Assembly (NCBI RefSeq): GCF_009909195.1 | Contig: NZ_JAAAMU010000006.1 | Span: forward strand, 310,001-374,000 | Length of the DNA stretch: 64,000 nt | Source: Paenibacillus sacheonensis | Lineage (GTDB): Bacteria > Bacillota > Bacilli > Paenibacillales > Paenibacillaceae | Reading direction: 5' to 3' | Shown: positions 50,674-60,900 of the stretch, one piece after another | How the letters are laid out: every line of letters begins with the position of its first letter | Numbering within the stretch: the first letter of the stretch is position 1 | Notes under the pieces: model-generated | Told to the model about the DNA's origin: nothing | Seen by the model: the letters and a program-made list of their open reading frames with translations, nothing else | The model's database searches: none | Position numbers and translations under genes: made by a program

Positions 50674-52450
50674 CGCTGTCTCCCCCTTCATTATCCCGCT
50701 CCACGGGCAGCCGGATGCTGACGATCGTGCCGTCCGGCTCCCTGCCCGAGAACCGGATCTCCGCCCGGTTTCCGTAAATCATGCCGAGCCGGCGCCGGAC
50801 GTTCCAGATGCCGAGTCCGCCTGCTCCCTGCCCCGCGCCTTCCGACTCGTTGCCTCGCTGCAGCTGCTGCAGCTTATCCGCCGTCAGCCCGCAGCCGTTA
50901 TCGGCAATGATGATCTCGCAGGAGCCGCTGTCTTCATGAAGCTCCTGCACCGTGATCGAGATGACGTACGGCCGCTCCCCTTCCGGCATGCCGTGTATGA
51001 CCGCGTTCTCGATGAACGGCTGAATGGTCAAGGGCGGCAGCGGGCAGCCGGCGAACCGCTCCGGCAGATCGACCTCGAACGCCAGCTTGTCCGGGAAGCG
51101 CAGCTTCTGAATCTCCAAGTAATTCGAGATATGGTCGATTTCCTCCGACAGCGTGATGAATTCGCGGTGCGCCCGCGTAATGAAGCGGAAGTAATCGGCG
51201 AGATGCTCGGTCATTTGCTCGACCAGCTCGTTCTTGCGCAGCGAGGACAGGCTGTAAATGATGTTCAGCGAATTCAAGTAAAAATGCGGGTTGATCTGCG
51301 CCTGCAGATGCTTGAATTCGGCCTCCTGCTTCTTCAGCAGGCCTTCGTAGACGTCGATCTTGAGCTTGCTGATCTGACCGGCCATGCCGTTGAACGTGTC
51401 GATCAGGAACGCGAACTCGAACGAGGATCCCTCTTTCAACCGAACGCTGAGGTCGCCGTGCATGATTCGCCTCATCCCGGACATGAGCGCCTGCATGGGC
51501 TGCAGCAGCGTCCGCTTCAAGAAGAACGAGTAGAACAGGATGACGACGAGCCCGATGACCGGAATTAAATAGATCGCCCATTGGAAATAGAACAGCTGCT
51601 TCAGCAGATTGTTCTCGGGCACGATCGCGATCATATGGATCGGCGCTTGGGAGAAAGCGGCGTTGACGGCCAGGTAGCCGAGACCGTTCGACCGGTTGAA
51701 TTTGCTGTACGCCTCGTTGTCCGGCTTCTTCAGGCTGTTCTCGATCTTCTCGACGTCGCCGGCGGTCAGCGAAGTCGCCGTGAGCGGCCTGCCGTCATTC
51801 GAGACGAGCAGTTCCTCCAGTCCCGAGTTCGAGGAAGCGACGTTTAATTCATCGATCATCTGCTCCGCCTTGATCAAGACCCCGACATATACGGTGGCAG
51901 CGGCATCGGCAACCTGCTCCAGGCGAACGAGATAGTACGCATTGTCCGCCTGGATGATGTCCCAATCATGGATGACGCGCCTCTTCTTATCCGCCAAATA
52001 CCGGTCCAGCACGAGATGGTACCGCTCGGTTTCCCAATACGTTCGCTGGCTCGTCAGCAGCCTGCCCGGCACGTCCAAATAGACGAAGAACGTGTCTACT
52101 TCCTTATAGACGGCCTGGTCCTTATCGAACGAAGTAAGCAGCGCCTGCTTGGCAAAGAAGTAATCGCCGCTTTCCTCCGGATACGATGAGAGCGTTAACA
52201 AATTAGGGTAGGACGGATTGGTGCTCACCTGCCTGAGCAGGTAATTGACCGTCTGGCCCAGCGCGATATCCTTCTTCGCGGCCTGGGTCGAGATCAGATT
52301 GTTGTTGGACTGGGACACCTGCTCCCGCACGACATTCATCGCATAATAATTGTTGTAGAATAAAAATAAAATCAAGGGCACGGTCACGATAACGAATCCG
52401 ATAATGAATTTATAACGCAGCGTACGCTTTTTTCGGACCATGACGATCAA
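50666..52450 (-). CDS. YesM-type sensor histidine kinase
   Basis: The 594-residue product has two membrane segments (residues about 12-32 and 295-315) enclosing an extracellular sensor (Cache-like) domain, a HAMP linker (RTLLQPMQALMSGMRRIMHGD), a His_kinase domain with the phospho-acceptor His in QINPHFYLNSLNIIYSL, and an HATPase domain (N box IENAVIHGM, G1 box IIIADNGCGL, GGLGIWNVRRRL). Kinases of this class sense extracellular saccharides or solute-binding proteins. TTG 52450, 6 nt after GGAGG, is the likely start; ATG 52441 is alternative. It forms a coupled pair with the response regulator. Confidence 0.93.
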   Translation of the reverse strand: MIVMVRKKRTLRYKFIIGFVIVTVPLILFLFYNNYYAMNVVREQVSQSNNNLISTQAAKKDIALGQTVNYLLRQVSTNPSYPNLLTLSSYPEESGDYFFAKQALLTSFDKDQAVYKEVDTFFVYLDVPGRLLTSQRTYWETERYHLVLDRYLADKKRRVIHDWDIIQADNAYYLVRLEQVADAAATVYVGVLIKAEQMIDELNVASSNSGLEELLVSNDGRPLTATSLTAGDVEKIENSLKKPDNEAYSKFNRSNGLGYLAVNAAFSQAPIHMIAIVPENNLLKQLFYFQWAIYLIPVIGLVVILFYSFFLKRTLLQPMQALMSGMRRIMHGDLSVRLKEGSSFEFAFLIDTFNGMAGQISKLKIDVYEGLLKKQEAEFKHLQAQINPHFYLNSLNIIYSLSSLRKNELVEQMTEHLADYFRFITRAHREFITLSEEIDHISNYLEIQKLRFPDKLAFEVDLPERFAGCPLPPLTIQPFIENAVIHGMPEGERPYVISITVQELHEDSGSCEIIIADNGCGLTADKLQQLQRGNESEGAGQGAGGLGIWNVRRRLGMIYGNRAEIRFSGREPDGTIVSIRLPVERDNEGGDSDV

Positions 52451-52517
52451 CCCGCACCTCCGTAATTCTCACGATTCTTACAGAAATTAGTATAAACCTA
52501 GAGTAGCATCCCGGCAT

Positions 52518-52552
52518 AAAAAAAAACAGCCCGTTTCCATTGGAAACGGGCC
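52518..52552 (-). terminator. Terminator after the PpiC/SurA-like gene
   Basis: GCCCGTTTCC and GGAAACGGGC pair around a 3-nt loop and the minus strand ends in TGTTTTTTTTTATG. It lies 108 nt downstream of the 52660 stop and about 70 nt upstream of the kinase start. Confidence 0.85.
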
Positions 52553-52659
52553 GTTCGGCGTTCGCGCCCGGCTCTGCGGCCGGGTAAACCGCGTGACTGC
52601 GGGTAGTTAAATTCACAGCGTTTGCGAGGCTTCCGATCTCCGATCGCCAGCACGGCAGC

Positions 52660-53784
52660 CTACCGAGCTTCAGGATCCATCCGGTCGTATACGTCCTGAT
52701 CGATAACGACCTTCGCGTCCGCCACGGCCTTGGCAACCATCGCGTCGTAGGCTTCGTCGGCCAGCTGCGCCGCGATGCCTTCCTTGACGTCTTCGAACGC
52801 ATAGGCTTTGCTTTGCTCGCGCGCCGTCACCACCGCGAGGACGTAGGCGCCGTTCTCCTTGAAGACCCCGGTATGCTGGCCCGGCTGGAGGTTCTGGACG
52901 CGCGATAGGAGCAAAGGCGTCTCGAGCGAGGCCGCCCTCGCCGTCTCGGCGTCCAGCATAACCGTTTTGACCGCGGCAGCGCCTTCGAACGCTTTTGCCG
53001 CGGCGGATGCAGACATGCCCGCGTCCAGCTGCTCCGCGATCTTCTTCGCCGCGGCCTCCGCTTCGGAATCGGCGAAGGAAGCGCCGTCTCCATAGGCCAC
53101 GGAGATGGTGTCCGCGCGAACCGAATCGCGGCTCGTGAATTGATCCGCGGCTTGCTCGTCGTAGAAGGCGCGAAGCTGGGCGTCCGTCCACGTCATGCTA
53201 CCTTCCAGCTTCTTCTTCAACTCGCCGATCAGATTGGAATTCAGCAGGCTGTAATAGGCCGATTCGGTGTACTGCTTCGGCCCGTACACGCCCGGCTGAT
53301 CGTCCCCGCCATGCGCTCTGCGTTCGTTCTCCGCCTTGAGCTCCTTCAGGAACGAGGTATACGTAATAACCGCCGTCAAGCCTTCGCGCTTGGCCATCGC
53401 CTGCTGCAGCTTCAGCCGCACGACCTGCGCCAGCGCATCCTTCTTCAGCTTCTCGGCCGGCACCTCGCCGTCGAACGATGCCGTCCAGAAGCCCGGCCCG
53501 GAATCGGCGTCGTACTTCGCTTTGAAATACGCCGCCGTCTTCGCCTTCTGCGCCGTAACGGCCTGTTGAAGCTCCTCCGCCGCGATCGGCTCGCCATTGA
53601 CGATTGCGGCGGCGTGAAGCTTGGCACCGCCTCCCCGCTGCTGCAGGATAGTCAAGACCGCGATAGCGGCCAGCAGCAGCGCCGCGGCTGCAATCGTCAT
53701 CGCTTGAAGCCGCTTCTTATGGAAGAATGCGGGCACAGGCCCGTTAATCGGGCGCGCCGGCGTTTTCAGAACTGCGTTTCTCAT
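52660..53784 (-). CDS. Membrane-anchored SurA/PpiC-type peptidyl-prolyl isomerase-like protein
   Basis: The 374-residue product has a short cytoplasmic N-terminus, one membrane segment (residues about 30-50, AMTIAAAALLLAAIAVLTIL) and an extracytoplasmic region with the SurA N-terminal pattern (AAIVNGEPIAAEELQQAVTAQK), a helical chaperone part, and a C-terminal domain (SFADSEAEAAAKKIAEQLDAG, LQPGQHTGVFKENGAYVLAVV) that resembles a parvulin without clear active-site residues. Such proteins assist folding of secreted proteins. It lies directly downstream of the beta-helix protein gene on the same strand and may assist the cluster's surface proteins. Confidence 0.75.
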   Translation of the reverse strand: MRNAVLKTPARPINGPVPAFFHKKRLQAMTIAAAALLLAAIAVLTILQQRGGGAKLHAAAIVNGEPIAAEELQQAVTAQKAKTAAYFKAKYDADSGPGFWTASFDGEVPAEKLKKDALAQVVRLKLQQAMAKREGLTAVITYTSFLKELKAENERRAHGGDDQPGVYGPKQYTESAYYSLLNSNLIGELKKKLEGSMTWTDAQLRAFYDEQAADQFTSRDSVRADTISVAYGDGASFADSEAEAAAKKIAEQLDAGMSASAAAKAFEGAAAVKTVMLDAETARAASLETPLLLSRVQNLQPGQHTGVFKENGAYVLAVVTAREQSKAYAFEDVKEGIAAQLADEAYDAMVAKAVADAKVVIDQDVYDRMDPEAR

Positions 53785-53849
53785 CGTCGCAAGTCTCCCT
53801 TCGCGTGCACGGCTTCAAGCCGGCTATGACGATCGCTTCTCATAGCAGA

Positions 53850-56759
53850 TCAGTGCGGAAACAGCGTTTTGGAAGCCAGCGGATGCATCGTGCCTTTACC
53901 GTCCCAGACGAAGGCGCGGATGCTCGCGCCGTTCGTATTCGCAGGCAGCACGATCGTCGCCGTCAGCGTCTGGTTCGTAAAGGTCTTCACGTTGGCGTTC
54001 TCGGTCGTGGACGCCAGCAGGCCGTTCGCATTATATACGCCCACGATGAGCGTGACGCTTTGGTCGGCGTCCGTAGAATTGACGATCGTCGTCGACACCT
54101 TCACGATGCCGCTCGGCTGGAGCGTCGTGATCGCGTTTCCGCTGCCGTCTTTGAAGACCGGCGTCGATACGGTCAATCCGTTTCCGACGATGATCGTCGC
54201 GTCATCGGAGGTAAGGTCATGACCGTTCACGGTGACGACCGCATGCACGTGCGCCGTGCCCGCGGCAACCGCGGTTATCGTGCCGTCCGCCGAGACGGAT
54301 GCAACCGATGGCGCGTCGCTGCTGTAAGCAATGGCGACATTTTCCGCTTTCAGGTCAAGCGTCTTGCCTGCATCGTCCGCTCCGATAACGGACAGGGACG
54401 TGGTATCGCCCGTCTTCAGCTGCGGTTTACCCGGTACTGCCGTCACCTTCGTGATGCTGTCCGGACCGAAGTCGGCCAAATACTCGAATTTCACGGCATC
54501 CGCTACCACTTTGTCATTGGCCAGATCGCTGAGCGTCACGGAACCGCCCGTGCCCGCCGCGAACTTGTGGTTGCCGAGCAGCAGCCACTGCCCTTGCGGG
54601 GACGTGTATTCATTGACGGCATACGATTTGGCGCCGCCGTCGAACTGAACGCGGAACGCGGCATTCGTCGCGCGGCTCTCGTTGGATACCCGCGGCGGCA
54701 GCCAATAATACACGGCGTAATAGCCGGCCGTCGGCAAATTCGGCGTCCACGCGACCGACTTCGCGCCGCTTCCCTTCGCCGCGTAGATGAATCCGCTGCC
54801 GTAGCCGCCCGTGCCGGCTGCCCATGCACCGGTCTTCGCGGCGTCCGCATCGTCTACGATGACGGAAGCGCTCGTCGTGCGGACGGCCAGCGTGCTGCTG
54901 GGCGCCGATTCATTGCCCGAGAAGTCCCGCGCGATGACGTAGAACGAATAGTCCGTGTCGGCGGTCAGTCCGGTCAGCGTCACGGTATTGCTCATGATCA
55001 CCGAGGCCAGCTTCTCGTCCGTGCCGGCATCATAGATGTCGCCATCCAGCGGCACGCCGCCCTCGGCGGCCGTCCAAGCCAGCTTCACCGTCGTGTCCGT
55101 CCGGTCCTTCGCCTGCAGACCCGTCGGCGCGCCCGGCGCCGCCGTGTCGTTCTTCGTGCTGGCCGGATCCTCGAACAGGCCGATATCCGGCGAACCCGTA
55201 TAGAGCGGGTTGCCGAAGAAGTCCTTGCCGCCGTTATCGGCGACGATCCGCCCTTCCCCGATCAGCGGAGAATCGGCGCGCAGCTTGAAGCCGGCCACCT
55301 TGTCGATGCCGTCCCCGCCCGTCGGGTCGACGAACTTCGGATCGACGGTCAGATTGCGAATGCCTTGGCTCGGCGGCGTCGAGCCGTAGAAATCGTTGTT
55401 GTAGAAGGCCGGTCCCTGCGGATACGGCGGGTTGCCCTGCGACGTGTAGAAAATATTGTTGATGAACGTGGATTTCGGGCTGTTCGACATGACGATGCCG
55501 TCGCCGTTGTCGTTATAGAACACGTTGTTGTAGAACAACCCTTTGTCGTTGGACGATATCGTCTGGCCGGATGCTTTATGATGCTGATCGTTGCGGCTGA
55601 GGTTGTAGCGGTAATAGTTCGTGCCGTCCTGCAGCTGCCCCATGTCCATGACGAAGCCGCCGGTGTTGTCGTGCGAGTAGTTGAACTCGTACAGATGGTC
55701 GCCTTTGGCCAGAATATCGGTATCGAAGGCGGCCGAGTCGGCCGACGCGGAGTTCAAATAATGAACGCGCGCCACTTCGTTGTGGCGGAAAATCGCGCCG
55801 TTCGTCTTCCACACCCAGATGCCGGCAATCCATTTGAAATCGTAGGAGTTGATGGCGACGTCGTACACGGCGTTGTTCTCGATGAGCGGATGGTCCGCCA
55901 CGCCGATGACGATGCCGTCGGAACCCGTCTTGTTGATCGTGTTGTTCCGAACGACGACGTTCTGATGGTACTTGGTCAGATCGTTCGTGTAGCCGTCCAT
56001 ATTGATGCCGATCGTCTGCACGTCATGAATGTTGTTGTCCTCGATCAACAGGTCCTTGAAGTACCCGTGCTTGTCGGCCGCCACGTTCGGCAGCCACTCC
56101 CACGCGTTGACCATGATCGCCGCGTTGTGGTTCTTGTTGACGGAGTCCCCGTCCGTATCGATGACCGAGTCTTCCCCGCTGACCGAGATGCCCGCGACGT
56201 CGTGAATGTCGAGATCCTTCAGCTGAATGCCGCTCATCACGCCTTCGTGGTGCGCGATGACCCATACGCCGGAGCGTCGATGGAATTCGGTCTTGTAATC
56301 GTTGGGATTCGCGGCGTTGAAATTCGTGATCTCGATATCCTGGAGCGTGACGTACTGCTCGTTCTCGATCCGCACGCCGTAGCTGCCGCCGCCGCCGTTA
56401 ATGATCGGTTTGACGTCGCCGCCGTAGGAGCCGATCGTGATCTGGCCGTCGGCGCTGCCCGAGAACGTAATATCCAAGGATTGATTCCACACGCTGCCCG
56501 ATTTCAACAGCACCTGATCGCCCGGATGCAGCTGCCCTGCGCCGCCTACCGTACTGACATGGCCCAGCGTCCGCCACGGCTGACCCGTGCTTGTTCCGCT
56601 GTTCGCATCGTTGCCGGATACGGAATCCACGTAATAGGTCGCACCCGTCGCTTCGGCCGCGGCCGTGCCGGCTGCCAAACTCCCCGCATCGGCCAATTGC
56701 AGCGTTAATGCGCTTAAGGCGGCCAATAGGCCTGCCTTCCATCGCTTGCTTGCTTTCAT
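53850..56759 (-). CDS. Secreted right-handed beta-helix protein with FN3, golvesin-like and Big2 domains
   Basis: The 969-residue product has a signal peptide (cut near AAAEA, residue about 37). Residues about 40-500 form a pectate-lyase-type beta-helix: TYYVDSVSGNDANSGTSTGQPW and repeated short strands (YVTLQDIEITNFN, NVVVRNNTINKTGSDGIVIG, GLFYNNVFYNDNGDGIV). An FN3 domain follows (GAPTGLQAKDRTDTTVKLAW), then a golvesin C-terminal-like domain (YGSGFIYAAKGSG, AGYYAVYYWLPPR), a Big2 Ig domain (IAYSSDAPSVASVSADGTI) and a C-terminal Ig-like domain. It is a polysaccharide lyase or glycosidase candidate; catalytic residues cannot be assigned. It is followed by the PpiC-like gene and preceded by the cohesin-SLH gene with a 5-nt gap. 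Confidence 0.82.
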   Translation of the reverse strand: MKASKRWKAGLLAALSALTLQLADAGSLAAGTAAAEATGATYYVDSVSGNDANSGTSTGQPWRTLGHVSTVGGAGQLHPGDQVLLKSGSVWNQSLDITFSGSADGQITIGSYGGDVKPIINGGGGSYGVRIENEQYVTLQDIEITNFNAANPNDYKTEFHRRSGVWVIAHHEGVMSGIQLKDLDIHDVAGISVSGEDSVIDTDGDSVNKNHNAAIMVNAWEWLPNVAADKHGYFKDLLIEDNNIHDVQTIGINMDGYTNDLTKYHQNVVVRNNTINKTGSDGIVIGVADHPLIENNAVYDVAINSYDFKWIAGIWVWKTNGAIFRHNEVARVHYLNSASADSAAFDTDILAKGDHLYEFNYSHDNTGGFVMDMGQLQDGTNYYRYNLSRNDQHHKASGQTISSNDKGLFYNNVFYNDNGDGIVMSNSPKSTFINNIFYTSQGNPPYPQGPAFYNNDFYGSTPPSQGIRNLTVDPKFVDPTGGDGIDKVAGFKLRADSPLIGEGRIVADNGGKDFFGNPLYTGSPDIGLFEDPASTKNDTAAPGAPTGLQAKDRTDTTVKLAWTAAEGGVPLDGDIYDAGTDEKLASVIMSNTVTLTGLTADTDYSFYVIARDFSGNESAPSSTLAVRTTSASVIVDDADAAKTGAWAAGTGGYGSGFIYAAKGSGAKSVAWTPNLPTAGYYAVYYWLPPRVSNESRATNAAFRVQFDGGAKSYAVNEYTSPQGQWLLLGNHKFAAGTGGSVTLSDLANDKVVADAVKFEYLADFGPDSITKVTAVPGKPQLKTGDTTSLSVIGADDAGKTLDLKAENVAIAYSSDAPSVASVSADGTITAVAAGTAHVHAVVTVNGHDLTSDDATIIVGNGLTVSTPVFKDGSGNAITTLQPSGIVKVSTTIVNSTDADQSVTLIVGVYNANGLLASTTENANVKTFTNQTLTATIVLPANTNGASIRAFVWDGKGTMHPLASKTLFPH

Positions 56760-56764
56760 CTCCC

Positions 56765-57793
56765 TTATCCTCCTTCAGCCATCTTGGCATCGTACATCTT
56801 CACTACTATCGCCGACGCTTCCGCGCGGGTCGTCGCTTCGTTCGGCGCGAAGAGATTGCTGCTCCGTCCGCCCATCAGCTTCCGCCCAGCGGCCAGCGAT
56901 ACGTATGGCCGTGCCCACGGAGCGATCGTCTTCGTATCGGCAAAAGCAAGCTTCGCCGCATTATCCGGCTGCCACCGAAGACCCCTGACGCTCATGGCCG
57001 ACAGCTCGGCGCGCGTAATCGGCTTGCCTGCGCGGAACGTGCCGTCGTCATAGCCGGTAATCCATCCCTCGAGCGCCGCGACGAACACCTCGCTCTTCCC
57101 CCAGGCGGGCAAGCTTGCCGCATCCTTGAACACGGCGGATTTACTGACCTCCGGCGACGGATTAAGCGCCCTCACCAGCATGACGGCGAATTCCGCCCGC
57201 GTAACCGGCTGGTCCGGCAGGAAACGGTCATCCGCGTAGCCCTGCACGATCCCGAGCGCCACGGCCCGCTTGATCGCGCTCTCCGCCCAATGGCCGGTTA
57301 TATCGCGAAGCGCATGCCCGTTCGCGATTACCGTCTTCACCTTGCTTGCGCCCGGATACGTCTTGGATTCGAGCCGGGCATTCACGAGCTTTGATTCCAT
57401 AAGCGATATCTCGGCCGCCCCGTTCGCCAGCGCCGTAAAGGTCAGCGTCGCCAGCGCGACGGTGCCGCTGTCGCCCGAACGATCGCCGATCTTCGTATGC
57501 GCGAACGTCACGCTATCGTTCTTCACGATCGGCTGCACGCTGAAGCCGTCCACCAGACTGACGGCGTTCTTCAGCTTCAGCCGCTTGGCGTCGAACCGGA
57601 CCGAGGCTTCGTAAGCATAGACATCGGCAAGCGAGCTGCCGGTTATCGTGACCTTCACTTCCGAGCCGACGGCAGCATCCTTCTTGTCGATGGATAAGAC
57701 GACGGAAGGCAGGGCCCCGGCAAATGCGAGCGATGGCAATCCGATGATGAGCAGCATGCTGAGCAGCAGCAGCGTGAATGCTTTTCTAACCAT
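56765..57793 (-). CDS. Cohesin-domain protein with three S-layer homology domains
   Basis: The 342-residue product has a signal peptide (MVRKAFTLLLLSMLLIIG..., cut near AFA). Residues about 28-155 are a cohesin domain (VVLSIDKKDAAVGSEVKVTITGS, AYEASVRFDAKRLKL, VALATLTFTAL). Three SLH domains follow (HWAESAIKRAVALGIVQGYAD with TRAEFAVMLVRAL; WGKSEVFVAALEGWITGYDDG with TRAELSAM; WARPYVSLAAGRKLMGG with TRAEASAI). SLH domains bind pyruvylated secondary wall polymer, so the cohesin is displayed at the surface, where it could hold dockerin-bearing proteins. The neighbouring upstream gene encodes a protein with a dockerin-like C-terminus; the downstream gene starts 5 nt after its stop. Confidence 0.88.
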   Translation of the reverse strand: MVRKAFTLLLLSMLLIIGLPSLAFAGALPSVVLSIDKKDAAVGSEVKVTITGSSLADVYAYEASVRFDAKRLKLKNAVSLVDGFSVQPIVKNDSVTFAHTKIGDRSGDSGTVALATLTFTALANGAAEISLMESKLVNARLESKTYPGASKVKTVIANGHALRDITGHWAESAIKRAVALGIVQGYADDRFLPDQPVTRAEFAVMLVRALNPSPEVSKSAVFKDAASLPAWGKSEVFVAALEGWITGYDDGTFRAGKPITRAELSAMSVRGLRWQPDNAAKLAFADTKTIAPWARPYVSLAAGRKLMGGRSSNLFAPNEATTRAEASAIVVKMYDAKMAEGG

Positions 57794-57941
57794 GGCGCAG
57801 CCCTCTTTCCTCTAACTCCCGCGCTGCTTGCCGGATCAGGACACGAGGCGTCCCGCTCCCGGCAAGTTAACTGCGGCTAGATGGTATAACTCGCGATGCG
57901 TGTCGTTCAACTATTCGTTCTGCATTCCGTAGTTCGTTCTG

Positions 57942-60900
57942 CTATTCGTTCAGCCAGTCGTCAAGGATCATTTGCGCGATGGCGGCCAGCGAACGAAGCG
58001 TGATTTCGCCTTCGTCGAACAGATCGGCTTTCTCGATCGCCGACCAGTTCGGATCGGAGGAAGTCATGCCGAAATATTTCGCGAGGATCGAGAGATCCCG
58101 AATCGTGATGCGCGTTTCGCCCGGTACGAGCGTTACCAGCTGGCCTTTGAACGTTCCGACGGCCGACTGGAGCGCCGTAACGGCCTGATCGACGGCGGCC
58201 TGCGCGGCGCCCGCATTGTTAAGCACGGCATTTGCTTGGCTGATGGCCGCTTGAAGCGCCGACTTGGCGGCTTGCGGATATTGGCCGACCTTGCTGCCTT
58301 CGACTGCCGCGTCATAGGTGGATTGCGCCGCTGCGATGGCATTCGCAAGGGCTGTTTTGTCCGCATCGACCACCGGAACGTTGACGCTGCCTTGGAACGT
58401 ATCGACGGCGGCTTGAAGCGCGGCTGCCGCATCGGCGATCTCTTCCCGGGTTGCGGATGCGTTGTCGGCGACCGCTTGCGCGGCGTCGATCGCAGCTTGA
58501 AGCGCGGCTTTGGCACCGGCAGGATATTGACCCGTCGCGCTGCCTTCCACGGCTTCGTCATGCGTCTGCTGCGCATCGGCGATGGCTGCCGCCAATGCGG
58601 AATGATCGGCTGCCGTCAGTCGAATCGTGGCGGAGCTGTCCGCTGCCGTGATCAGATCCGTTTCGCTCGACAGCTGGAATTCCCGCATGGAGACCGTCGT
58701 ATCGCCCGCCGCAGCGCCGGCTTTGGCCGTCGCGTGCAAGGTGAACAGGCGCCCCTGCGCGGCGAAATTCGGAACCGTGCTGCCGAGCAGCACCATAATC
58801 TCGCCTTGCGCCGGTTTGATTGCGGCATCGAGCACGTTCAAGCCCGATACGGCGGACGTAACGACGCCGGATGCCAGCCGCGACGGATGCTCGGAATCGA
58901 CCGCGAAGTCCAGCGTATCTTTGTCATAATGGATAACGGCCTGCATCACGTTGTATGACGCGTCGCCGCCTCCGAGGAAGCCGGCTTCCAGCCCGATGGC
59001 GCCGCCCGCCGGTGCGCTGGCCGGTCCGCTGAGCGTGCCTCGCGGTTCGCCGTTGTTCTCCGAGCCCGGTTCGCCCGGCGTGAAGTCGAACGTCGCGCTC
59101 GTCGCGCGAGCGATATCGTCTCCGCCGACGGATACGGTATAGAGACCGCTCGCATAGGCGCTGCCCGTAATCGGGAAGGTAAAGGAATAATGGCCTTGAC
59201 TGTCGCTTGGCGCTTGATCGATGTACGTGATCGCGCCGTTCGGGTCGGTCACGAGCAAGGTAACGTCCTTGCTGGAACCGTCGGCCCGTTGACCGGCGAC
59301 CGTAATCCGATTCGTGTTCTCGTCGACGATGACGTCGGCGGTTATGTCCTGCACGGGAGCCGAACCGGCTTCCAGATCCGCCTTGCCCCACTGTCCTCTG
59401 TTCTTCTTCAACGTCTCGCCGGTCGTCGTCCAGCCCCATTGGCCGCGGCCACTGGAGCTGCCGTCGTTCAGCACGGCGTTCAGCAGTATCCGCTTGTTGT
59501 CCCACGGATTCGTAATGCCGAGCTCGCTGAGCGGAATGGCCGCTTCCAGCGTATAGCTCTTGCCGTCCGCGGATTTCATGCCCGCGAGCGGGATCGTCGG
59601 GAACGAGAAGTTCGAATTGCGGTACACGTACGATTGCGGGCCGTTGCTGATGCTACCGCTGATGACGACCTGCACGTCGCTGGCCAGCATCGTATTCTTC
59701 TTGTCCGGGAACTGGCTGTAGTCGGTATCCTCCGTGCCGAAGAACAGCTCCAGATTATCTCCGCCCCACAGGTTCGTGCCCGTGTTCTCGTTGATCATCG
59801 GCGTCGGGTCCGCGATGACCGCGCCCACGTACAGATTGTCGGCGTCGTAGCTGAAGTACACCTTCGCGCCGTGATCGTCGCCGTTCGTATCCGTGATTCC
59901 GGTCAGCGTAATGGCGTTCGCGCCCTGCCATCCGCCTGTCGGCTTGCCGTTGTCGTCCAGCTCGACGGCGCCGTTAATGCTGATTGCCCCGGCCGCCTGC
60001 TTGATCGTCGTCTGCCCCGGCGTCTCGACCGGACCCGTGTCGTCCGCCGGATCCCCGTAGCCGATCGCCACGCGGGTCATCTTCGGATGCTTCATGCCGT
60101 ACAGCTCGCCCGACGTAAAGGCCGGCAGGCGGACTTGCACGAAGCGCGTTCCCGCCGGCAGGCTGCCGACATCGACCGACGTCGGTACCCAGTTGCTGTC
60201 ATAAGGGACGGCCGGTTTATGATAGGAACTGCTTTGCGTCGCGTTCGTGTAGGTCGCGCCGTCCGGAGACGCCCACACCTCGAAATATTTCGACGGAAGG
60301 AAGTTGAAATAGCCCTCCGCATAGACGCTCTTGGCTTCTTTGCCCGCAGGAACTTCGTACGTCAGCCCTTTGTCCTCCAGCGTCGCGTCGAGGCGCTCCA
60401 CGTTCGTCAGGTTGCTGAAGGTTTGCACGTCCCAGTCGACGTTCGCGACGGCATGCAGATTGCTCGTGACCGCGCCCGCGGCCAGCTTGTCGAAGGACGC
60501 CAAGGTATCCACGATGTAATCGTTCGACGCCGCGGAGGACGCCATGCTGGTGAGCGTTACGTTATCCAACGAAAAATTGCCGAACTCCGAGTTGTTGAAG
60601 AAACCCGCCTGCGGCAGCCGGATATGTAAATACTTCGTCCCCGCCGGTACGGGTCCGGATACATACGAAGCTTTCAGCTGATCGCGGCTTGTCAGCAGGT
60701 CCGGCTTCTGCTTCCGTACCATCATGACTTCGTCTCCGTCCGTGAACGTACCGGAGCCGCTGTCGTACTCGGCCTCGAACACCTTAAGATCATCCGCAGC
60801 CGTGTACTTGAGCGACCATTTGAAAGCGTTCACATCAATCGCCACGCCTTTGAAGCTCGTGCTGCCGGCGTAATAATACAGATCTCCCGGCCCCGTGACG

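Noticed and set aside
53805-56708. A 967-codon plus-strand open frame
   Set aside because: It is exactly antisense to the beta-helix protein gene, is Arg/Val-rich without any recognisable domain, and has no ribosome binding site. Long antisense frames are common at this GC content.
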